Shown here in pieces: positions 1 to 5,023 of a DNA stretch of 5,023 nucleotides (position 1 is the stretch's first letter; each line of letters begins with the position of its first letter). The notes beneath the pieces are model-generated. The model had not been told where the DNA came from, searched no databases, and was given only the letters and a program-made list of their open reading frames with translations. Origin of the DNA: an uncultured Nostocoides sp. (GTDB lineage Bacteria; Actinomycetota; Actinomycetes; Actinomycetales; Dermatophilaceae); contig CAKZIH010000404.1 of NCBI GenBank assembly GCA_936931335.1, forward strand, positions 1 to 5,023, given 5' to 3'. The translations under genes and the position numbers were made by a program.

Positions 1-1250
1 CGGCGGCGCTCGCCGCCGGTTGCCTGCTGGCGGCGTGCACCGGCGGCGACGCCGACCCGACCGGCTCCGCGACCCCTGGCACGCCCACGTCAACGACGGC
101 CGGCGCCGACATCTCCGGCTCCGAGCACCCCACCGCATCGGGCTCGACGTCGGGCGCCCCGAGTACCGGGTCGACGGCAACCGGATCTACCACCAGCAGC
201 GACGATCCCACCGCTCAATGCGTGGCCGACTTGATCTCCGGTATGACGCCCCGCCAGCGCGCGGGGCAACTGCTCATGGTCGGGCTGTCGTCCGAGGCCG
301 GCCAGGGTGGCGTGGATGAGGTGGTGACCACATACGGCCTGGGCGGGGTGATCTATCTCGGTCACTGGAGCGGTCACGACACGGTTGCCGCGACGTCCGC
401 GCATCTGCAGGGCCTGACGAAGGGGCCCGATCTGCTGATCGCCGCCGACCAGGAGGGCGGCCAGGTGCAGCAGCTCACCGGGTCGGGCTTCACCACCATC
501 CCGGACGCGGCCACGCAGGCCGGTCTGAGCCCGAATGCTTTGCGGGACAAGGCCCATGGCTGGGGACAGGAGCTGGCGTCCGCCGGGGTCAACCTCAATC
601 TCGCGCCGGTCGCCGACACCGTGCCCGCGTCGATCGGCACCGCCAATGGCCCGATCGGTCAGTTCCACCGCGAGTATGGCGCGACCCCGGACACGGTAAT
701 CCCGCCGATGACCGCCTTTCTCGCGGGCATGCACGACGCGGGAGTCATGGCCACGGTCAAGCACTTCCCGGGGATCGGGCGGATCACGGGCAATACCGAC
801 ACCACCGCCTTCGGGATCGAGGACTCGGCGGCCACCACCGATGACCCACACCTGGAGCCCTTCCGCGCCGGCATCGAAGCGGGCGCCGACCTGGTGATGG
901 TGTCCTCCGCTCGCTACCCAAAGCTGGCCAAGGAGCAGGCGGCCTTTGCTCCCGAGATCGTCACCGGTCTGCTGCGCGAGCAATTGGGCTTCACCGGGGT
1001 GGTCATCACCGATGACGTCGGCGCCGCGGCGGCCGTGCAGTCAATCCCGGTGGGGGAGAGGGCAACCCGCTTCCTCGCCGCGGGCGGGGACATGGTGCTC
1101 ACGGCGCTGGCCAGCGACATACCGGTCATGGTCAAGGCGCTGACCAAGGCAGCGGAAACGGACGAGGCCGCCGCCTCCCGGATGGACATCGCGCTGCGGC
1201 GGGTGCTGACACTGAAGACCGCGCACGGACTGACCGGCTGCGCTGAATAG
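1..1250 (+). CDS. Lipoprotein glycoside hydrolase family 3 (beta-N-acetylhexosaminidase-like), 5' partial
   Basis: This is probably a cell-envelope glycosidase acting on beta-linked N-acetylglucosamine sugars such as cell-wall fragments. The start lies upstream of the window; 415 residues are visible, in the frame beginning at base 3. The visible N-terminus is the end of a lipoprotein signal peptide, a hydrophobic Ala/Leu stretch with lipobox LAAC (lipidated Cys at 36-38). A Ser/Thr/Gly-rich linker follows to about base 210, so the protein should be tethered outside the membrane. The GH3 N-terminal barrel then runs to the stop. It shows QLLMVG near the start, the substrate-binding DQEGG (Asp at 447-449), KHFPG (759-773), and GVVITDD, whose first Asp (1011-1013) is the expected nucleophile. 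The Asp-Ser-His motif usual in NagZ is missing: the segment reads GNTDTT (789-806). There is no C-terminal GH3 sandwich domain, as in other single-domain NagZ-type enzymes. The fold and lipoprotein status are well supported. The exact substrate is not, and I do not equate it with LpqI. Confidence 0.9.
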   Translation, partial: AALAAGCLLAACTGGDADPTGSATPGTPTSTTAGADISGSEHPTASGSTSGAPSTGSTATGSTTSSDDPTAQCVADLISGMTPRQRAGQLLMVGLSSEAGQGGVDEVVTTYGLGGVIYLGHWSGHDTVAATSAHLQGLTKGPDLLIAADQEGGQVQQLTGSGFTTIPDAATQAGLSPNALRDKAHGWGQELASAGVNLNLAPVADTVPASIGTANGPIGQFHREYGATPDTVIPPMTAFLAGMHDAGVMATVKHFPGIGRITGNTDTTAFGIEDSAATTDDPHLEPFRAGIEAGADLVMVSSARYPKLAKEQAAFAPEIVTGLLREQLGFTGVVITDDVGAAAAVQSIPVGERATRFLAAGGDMVLTALASDIPVMVKALTKAAETDEAAASRMDIALRRVLTLKTAHGLTGCAE

Positions 1251-1282
1251 CCCACGCCGACCGGCCACCCGGGCATTAGCGC

Positions 1283-1300
1283 GCGCCGACTACCCGGCGC
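1283..1300. terminator. Candidate bidirectional terminator hairpin between convergent genes
   Basis: A perfect inverted repeat GCGCCG (1283-1288) / CGGCGC (1295-1300) with a six-base loop lies 32 bases past the glycosidase stop and 45 bases past the paoC stop. Being symmetrical, it could fold in transcripts from either side. No T-run follows on either strand, so it is not a classical intrinsic terminator; tail-less GC hairpins are often proposed as terminators in actinobacteria. The rest of the 95-base gap holds a perfect 12-base palindrome (1317-1328, GCCTCGCGAGGC) and a weaker overlapping GCCC/GGGC hairpin (1327-1339). I see no promoter or gene in it. In DNA this GC-rich, short inverted repeats also arise by chance. 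Confidence 0.4.
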
Positions 1301-1345
1301 CGCCCCGACCGTGCCTGCCTCGCGAGGCCCGGCCAGGGCTGCCGC

Positions 1346-3535
1346 TCATTCGCCGGTGAGCACCTTGTCCGGGGTGAAGGGCAGCTCCCGCAGGCGGCGG
1401 CCGGTGGCGTTGAAGAGCGCATTACCGATCGCGGCCGGGGTCCCGGTCATCGCCATCTCGCCGATGCCCTTGGACCCGATCGCCCCGAACCAAGGGTCGA
1501 ACTCGCGCAGGAATTCCACCTCCATGGGCGGGATATCCGCATGCGCCGCAATGTGATAGCCGGCCAAGTCGCCGTTCACGATGTGCCCGAACCGGGGATC
1601 GCGATAGGACTCCTCGTGCAGCGTCGCCGACAGCGCCATGGTCATGCCGCCGATCATCTGGCTGCGCGCGGTGCGCGGATTCACGATGGTGCCCGCGGCA
1701 TACACCCCGGTCAGTCGGCGCACCCGCACCTCGCCGGTCACCGCGCTCGCCGCCACCTCCGCGAAGGTCGCCCCGAACGCCTGCCGGGAGTACTTCGAGG
1801 CGCCCTTCGGCGGCCGCCCCTGGGCGAGGGCCGTGGCGCCCTCGGCCGGGGAGTCGCCATGCTTGCGGCGGAACTTGCGGCAGGCGGCGACGATCGCATT
1901 GCCCCATTCGTAAGTGCCGGCGCTGCCACCGGCCACCATCGCCAGCGGGGTGCCGGTGCGCCCGATGTCGGTTTGCACGAGATCGACATCCACACCGAGC
2001 TCGTCCGCGGCGATCTGGGGCAGCACCGTGTGCGCGCCGGTGCCGATATCGCTGGCCTGCATCTGGATCAGGTACCGGCCACCGGTATAGGTGATCCGCG
2101 AAAACATCGACCCCATATGGGTGTTCGGGAAGTACGAGCTAGCCATTCCGAGCCCGATACGCCATTCGCCCTCCACCCGCTGGCCGGGTGCCTGGCGCTG
2201 CGACCAACCGAAGAGCTCGGCGCCGCGATCCAGGCAAGCCAGCAGGTTCCGGGTGCTCCACGGCTTGCCGTTCTCCGGATCCACCTCGGGCTCATTGCGC
2301 CGGCGCAACTCGATCGGGTCCAGGCCGCAGGCGTGCGCCAGTTCGTCCATGGCCGTCTCCAAGGCATACATGCCGGTGAACTCACCGGGTGCGCGCATCC
2401 AGGTGCCCGGCGGCCGGTCCAGTTGCACATAACGGTGCTCGGTATGCCGGTTGGGCGCGGCATACATAACGCGCGCGGCGAACGCCGACTGGTCGATCTC
2501 CTTCTTCACCCGGGCCGTCGCCTGGATGGACACCTGTTCCAAGGCGGTGAGCCGACCCTGATCGTCCGCGCCGAGCCGCATCCGCTGCTCGCTCTGGGCG
2601 CGGTGGCCGACATGGGCAAAGCTGTGCTGGCGCGGGATCGCCAGCTTCACCGGTCGGCCGATGACGGTCTTGGCCGCCAGGATGGCCAGGACGAGCGGCG
2701 GGTGCGGCATCGCCTTGCCGCCGAAGCCCCCGCCGACATAGGGCGAGATGATCTCGATCTGATTGGGCGGCACGCCGAACAGCGAGGACAGCAGCGGCGT
2801 ATGGATCAGCGGGCCCTGATTGGCGTCATAGATGGTGAGCCGGGTCGCCCGCAGATCGAGGCGCGAGGTCTCGTGCCAGATCGCCACCGCGGTATGCGGC
2901 TCCATCTGCACGTGGTACTGCGCGGGGTGGGAATAAGACTCCTCCACCCGGTAGCGCGCCTGCGCCATACCGGCGTCCACATCACCCTCGCTCGACGAGG
3001 CCGGCCGCATCATGACGAGCTTGGCCGTGGACACCTGCGGATCATCGGGGTCGAACTCGACCTCGGCGTCCTCCTCGGCGTAGCTCACCGCGATCGATTC
3101 GGCCGCCTCACGGGCCGCCTCGGGGGTCTCCGCGAGTACCCCGGCAATGATCTGGCCGCGGTAGTGGACGGTGTCGTTCTGCAGGATCCACAGGTTGGCG
3201 TCTGCCTTAATGCGCAGCGCGGGGGCGTTCTCGTGGGTCAGCACCCCGATCACCCCGGGCGCCGCGGCCGCGAGTGTCGTGTCGATAGCGGTGATCCGGC
3301 CGCGCGCGATGGTGGAGATGACCGGCCATACGTAGCAGTGGTTGTCCACCTCGTGCTCATAGGCGTATGGCGCGGTGCCGGTGACCTTGAGCGGTGCGTC
3401 CACCCGGGCGCGGTCCGCGCCGACGGCCGGAGTGCGCGGGGCCTGGGGAGCGGCCGGGGCCTGCGTGGGGCGCTCATCCGCGGGAGCGGGCGCCTCCGGG
3501 GCGGGTGCGGCCGGTGTCGGGGGAGCCAGGGTCAT
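1346..3535 (-). CDS. paoC: Aldehyde oxidoreductase, molybdenum cofactor-binding catalytic subunit (PaoC/YagR-type)
   Basis: This 729-residue protein is the catalytic subunit of a molybdenum hydroxylase, oxidising an aldehyde or similar substrate at the Mo centre. E. coli PaoC is nearly the same length from memory (about 730). After a Pro/Ala-rich N-terminus (residues 2-40) come the start of the aldehyde oxidase a/b-hammerhead domain (DAPLKVTGTAPYAYE, 46-60), the cofactor motif GGGFGGK (268-274), MRAPGE (380-385, matching the PaoC active-site Arg region), SDIGTG (495-500), GGSAG (536-540), TARSQMIGGMTM (622-633), and KGIGE with the expected catalytic base Glu693. The ATG at 3533-3535 is chosen because AAGGAGG sits six bases upstream, it overlaps the paoB stop as ATGA, and the conserved domain begins soon after. 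The reading frame stays open far upstream to 4171, but that stretch is the antisense-free shadow of paoB in another frame. The segment between AACRKF and YSRQAFGATF (about 550-590) is shorter than in E. coli PaoC. The family is certain; the substrate is unknown, and databases may call it a xanthine dehydrogenase family subunit. Confidence 0.93.
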   Translation of the reverse strand: MTLAPPTPAAPAPEAPAPADERPTQAPAAPQAPRTPAVGADRARVDAPLKVTGTAPYAYEHEVDNHCYVWPVISTIARGRITAIDTTLAAAAPGVIGVLTHENAPALRIKADANLWILQNDTVHYRGQIIAGVLAETPEAAREAAESIAVSYAEEDAEVEFDPDDPQVSTAKLVMMRPASSSEGDVDAGMAQARYRVEESYSHPAQYHVQMEPHTAVAIWHETSRLDLRATRLTIYDANQGPLIHTPLLSSLFGVPPNQIEIISPYVGGGFGGKAMPHPPLVLAILAAKTVIGRPVKLAIPRQHSFAHVGHRAQSEQRMRLGADDQGRLTALEQVSIQATARVKKEIDQSAFAARVMYAAPNRHTEHRYVQLDRPPGTWMRAPGEFTGMYALETAMDELAHACGLDPIELRRRNEPEVDPENGKPWSTRNLLACLDRGAELFGWSQRQAPGQRVEGEWRIGLGMASSYFPNTHMGSMFSRITYTGGRYLIQMQASDIGTGAHTVLPQIAADELGVDVDLVQTDIGRTGTPLAMVAGGSAGTYEWGNAIVAACRKFRRKHGDSPAEGATALAQGRPPKGASKYSRQAFGATFAEVAASAVTGEVRVRRLTGVYAAGTIVNPRTARSQMIGGMTMALSATLHEESYRDPRFGHIVNGDLAGYHIAAHADIPPMEVEFLREFDPWFGAIGSKGIGEMAMTGTPAAIGNALFNATGRRLRELPFTPDKVLTGE

Positions 3536-4518
3536 CGACGGCCTCCTTCGGCCAATTGCTGCAGCACCGCGGGCACGGTCGCCCGCAGCTGGGGGATCTT
3601 GGCCGCGTTCTCCGGCCCGGGCCGGGCATCGGCCAGCTCCGCCTCGATGGCACGCGAGAAGGTGTCCGCCGTCGCTGGCTTGCCGCGCATCTCCTGCTCG
3701 GCCGTATGGGCGCGGTGCGGCTTGTGGGAGACCCCGCCCAGGGCCAGGCGCACATCGCGCACCTGCCCGTCGGCGACATCGAGCGCCGCCGCGACCGAGA
3801 TCAGCGCGAAGGCATAGGAGGCCCGCTCGCGCACCTTGCGATAGGAGGAATGGCGGGCCCACGACAGGGCAGGGATCTCGATGGCCGAAATCAGTTCTCC
3901 GGCAGCGAGATTGGTGTCGAGGTGCGGGGTATAACCGGGCAGGCGGTGGAAGTCGCGGAACGGGATGGTGCGCTCGCCGTCCGACCCGAACACGTGGACG
4001 GTCGCGTCCAGCGCGGCCAGCGGGACGCACAGATCGGACGGGTGTACCGCGACGCACTGCTCGGAGGTGCCGAGTAGTGCGTTGTACCGCCCGAAGCCCT
4101 CGATCGCCGAACAACCGGTGCCGGGCTCGCGCTTGTTGCACGGGGTGGACCGGTCCTGGAAGTAGACGCACCGGGTGCGCTGCAGCAGATTGCCACCGGT
4201 GGAGGCCATATTGCGCAGTTGCCCGGAGGCCCCCGCCAGGAGCGCCGCGCTCACGAACGGGAAACGTTGCCGCAGTTCGGCATTCATCGCCAGATCCGCA
4301 TTGCGCACATTCGCGCCGATGCGCATCGAGCCGTCCTCGCGCGCATCGATCCCCCCGAAATCGAGCCGGTTGATATCAATCACCCGCTCCGGGCGCTTGA
4401 TGCCCAGCCGCAAGTGGTCGACGAGATTTGTCCCACCCGCCAGGTATGCCGCATCCGGCCCCCCCAACTCCAACGCCTCGGCGATGGTGCCGGGACGCTC
4501 ATACGCAAAGGCCTTCAT
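3532..4518 (-). CDS. paoB: Aldehyde oxidoreductase, FAD-binding subunit with predicted [4Fe-4S] site (PaoB/YagS-type)
   Basis: This 328-residue subunit should carry FAD and pass electrons from the iron-sulfur clusters to the acceptor. It begins MKAFAYERPGT, very like E. coli PaoB. The FAD-binding motifs are AGGTNL (27-32) and STGGNLLQ (106-113). A C-terminal CO-dehydrogenase flavoprotein-type domain covers roughly 205-320 and includes YRKVRERASYAFAL. An insertion absent from most family members contains Cys117 (RTRC), Cys127 (PCNK), Cys136 (TGC) and Cys155 (EQC). In PaoB the matching insertion binds a [4Fe-4S] cluster, so the same is expected here. The ATG at 4516-4518 overlaps the paoA stop (ATGA). 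An upstream in-frame start at 4581 would add residues that are only the shadow of paoA and lack family resemblance. The stop at 3532-3534 overlaps the paoC start. The identification rests on extensive recalled similarity to YagS; cluster binding is inferred from the cysteines. Confidence 0.93.
   Translation of the reverse strand: MKAFAYERPGTIAEALELGGPDAAYLAGGTNLVDHLRLGIKRPERVIDINRLDFGGIDAREDGSMRIGANVRNADLAMNAELRQRFPFVSAALLAGASGQLRNMASTGGNLLQRTRCVYFQDRSTPCNKREPGTGCSAIEGFGRYNALLGTSEQCVAVHPSDLCVPLAALDATVHVFGSDGERTIPFRDFHRLPGYTPHLDTNLAAGELISAIEIPALSWARHSSYRKVRERASYAFALISVAAALDVADGQVRDVRLALGGVSHKPHRAHTAEQEMRGKPATADTFSRAIEAELADARPGPENAAKIPQLRATVPAVLQQLAEGGRR
3542..3548 (-). promoter_or_regulatory. 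Shine-Dalgarno sequence for paoC
   Basis: On the minus strand the sequence AAGGAGG, complementary to the 16S rRNA 3' end, lies six bases before the ATG at 3535-3533. It is inside the last codons of paoB (…AEGGRR). It settles the paoC start and suggests that ribosomes both reinitiate after paoB and load afresh at paoC. The paoB start shows only a weak AGG-like element upstream, so that gene probably depends more on coupling. Confidence 0.8.
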
Positions 4519-5023
4519 GACCGGGCCTGCGCGACATCGCGAATGGCGTCGAGGATGTTGGGATAGGCGCCGCAGCGGCACAGGTTGCCGCTCATCCCCT
4601 CCCGGATCTCCTCATCGGTCAGTTCCACCGGGCCTAGGTCACTGACATCTGCGGTGGCATGACTCGGCATACCGGCTCGGGCCTCATCCAACATCCCTTC
4701 CGCCGAACACACCTGTCCCGGAGTGCAATAGCCGCACTGCAGGGCGTCGCGGTCGACAAAGGCGGTCTGCAGGTCGCTCAGTGCACCGACCCGGCCCAGG
4801 CCCTCGGCCGTGGTCACCGCGGCGCCGTCATAGGAGGCCGCGAGTGCCAGGCAGGAGACGATGCGCCGGCCGTCGGCCAGCACCGTGCACGCGCCACACT
4901 GCCCGTGGTCGCAGCCCTTCTTGGTGCCGGTGAGCTCCAGGTCGTGGCGGAGGGCATCGAGCAGCGTGCGGCGGGGTTCGGCCAGCACCGCGTGGTCCTC
5001 ACCGTTGATGGTGAGGGTGATGC
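4515..5023 (-). CDS. paoA: Aldehyde oxidoreductase, [2Fe-2S] subunit (PaoA/YagT-type), 5' partial
   Basis: This small electron-transfer subunit carries two [2Fe-2S] clusters linking the Mo site to FAD. 168 complete codons are visible and the start lies beyond the window edge. The first visible residues, ITLTINGEDHAVLAEPRRTL, match the first beta strands of the ferredoxin domain, so the internal GTG at 4986-4988 is not the start. The plant-type cluster motif is C-x4-C-x2-C-x11-C (visible residues 37, 42, 45, 57). The second, helical domain has CGYC (96-99) and CRC (148-150). The 48-residue gap between them, longer than in many xanthine dehydrogenase subunits, includes a loop like that of E. 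coli YagT (MPSHATADV). E. coli PaoA has a twin-arginine signal peptide that exports the whole complex; whether one exists here cannot be seen because the N-terminus is cut off. The stop overlaps the paoB start by four bases. The operon promoter must lie beyond the window. Confidence 0.93.
   Translation of the reverse strand, partial: ITLTINGEDHAVLAEPRRTLLDALRHDLELTGTKKGCDHGQCGACTVLADGRRIVSCLALAASYDGAAVTTAEGLGRVGALSDLQTAFVDRDALQCGYCTPGQVCSAEGMLDEARAGMPSHATADVSDLGPVELTDEEIREGMSGNLCRCGAYPNILDAIRDVAQARS

Noticed and set aside
222..224. GTG as the glycosidase start.
   Set aside because: The frame is open upstream to the window edge and encodes a lipobox and linker, so the true start lies before base 1.
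90..983. A 297-codon open frame on the minus strand opposite the glycosidase.
   Set aside because: It shows no domain, has Gly/Arg-rich composition, and is fully explained as a shadow of the glycosidase gene.
1541..3817. A 758-codon open frame on the plus strand, antisense to paoC.
   Set aside because: It lies opposite a gene with clear family motifs, is Arg/Gly/His-rich with no recognisable domain, and is the usual antisense shadow in high-GC DNA.
3536..4171. Upstream extension of the paoC frame to a 941-residue protein.
   Set aside because: The extra 212 codons read paoB in another frame as low-complexity Arg/Ala/Gly sequence, and the Shine-Dalgarno site fixes the start at 3535.
3375..4373. 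A 332-codon plus-strand open frame opposite paoB and the start of paoC.
   Set aside because: It is a composition-driven Arg/Pro/Ala-rich frame that spans two real genes on the other strand.
4986..4988. GTG as the start of the [2Fe-2S] subunit.
   Set aside because: The frame continues upstream with the conserved beta-strand residues ITLTINGE, so this codon is an internal valine.
1346..5023. The operon as a true xanthine dehydrogenase (xdhABC).
   Set aside because: The flavin-subunit cysteine insertion, the long loop in the [2Fe-2S] subunit and the gene order all fit PaoABC better. The substrate is still unproven.

Overview
The window is very GC-rich, with strongly GC-biased third codon positions. 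Together with a lipoprotein-anchored family 3 glycosidase, this suggests an actinobacterium, plausibly of the Mycobacteriales (Nocardia, Gordonia or Rhodococcus type). The genus is inference; the sequence alone does not fix it.

Layout. Positions 1-1250 (+) hold most of a secreted lipoprotein of glycoside hydrolase family 3, cut at its 5' end by the window edge just inside the signal peptide. Positions 1251-1345 are a short convergent intergenic gap with a perfect 6-bp GC hairpin, a candidate terminator. The rest, 1346-5023 on the minus strand, is one tightly packed three-gene operon read right to left: a [2Fe-2S] subunit (paoA-type, 5' end cut by the window edge), a FAD-binding subunit (paoB-type) and a molybdenum-cofactor catalytic subunit (paoC-type). 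Both junctions are 4-base ATGA stop/start overlaps.

How the genes work together. The three minus-strand genes encode one molybdenum hydroxylase of the xanthine dehydrogenase/aldehyde oxidase superfamily, split over three polypeptides. Electrons removed from the substrate at the Mo site would pass through two [2Fe-2S] clusters to FAD. The closest family match I can recall is the E. coli aldehyde oxidoreductase PaoABC (YagTSR), in the same gene order. The FAD subunit keeps the four-cysteine pattern that binds an extra [4Fe-4S] cluster in PaoB. The catalytic subunit keeps the Glu and Arg expected at the active site. No cofactor-insertion chaperone (paoD/xdhC type) follows paoC here. The glycosidase is convergent with the operon and has no evident functional link to it.

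I found no mobile element, CRISPR array, RNA gene or clearly new system. The points most worth a second look are the apparent loss of the usual NagZ catalytic histidine in the glycosidase, and in the oxidoreductase the conserved [4Fe-4S] ligands and the Pro/Ala-rich N-terminal extension of the catalytic subunit.
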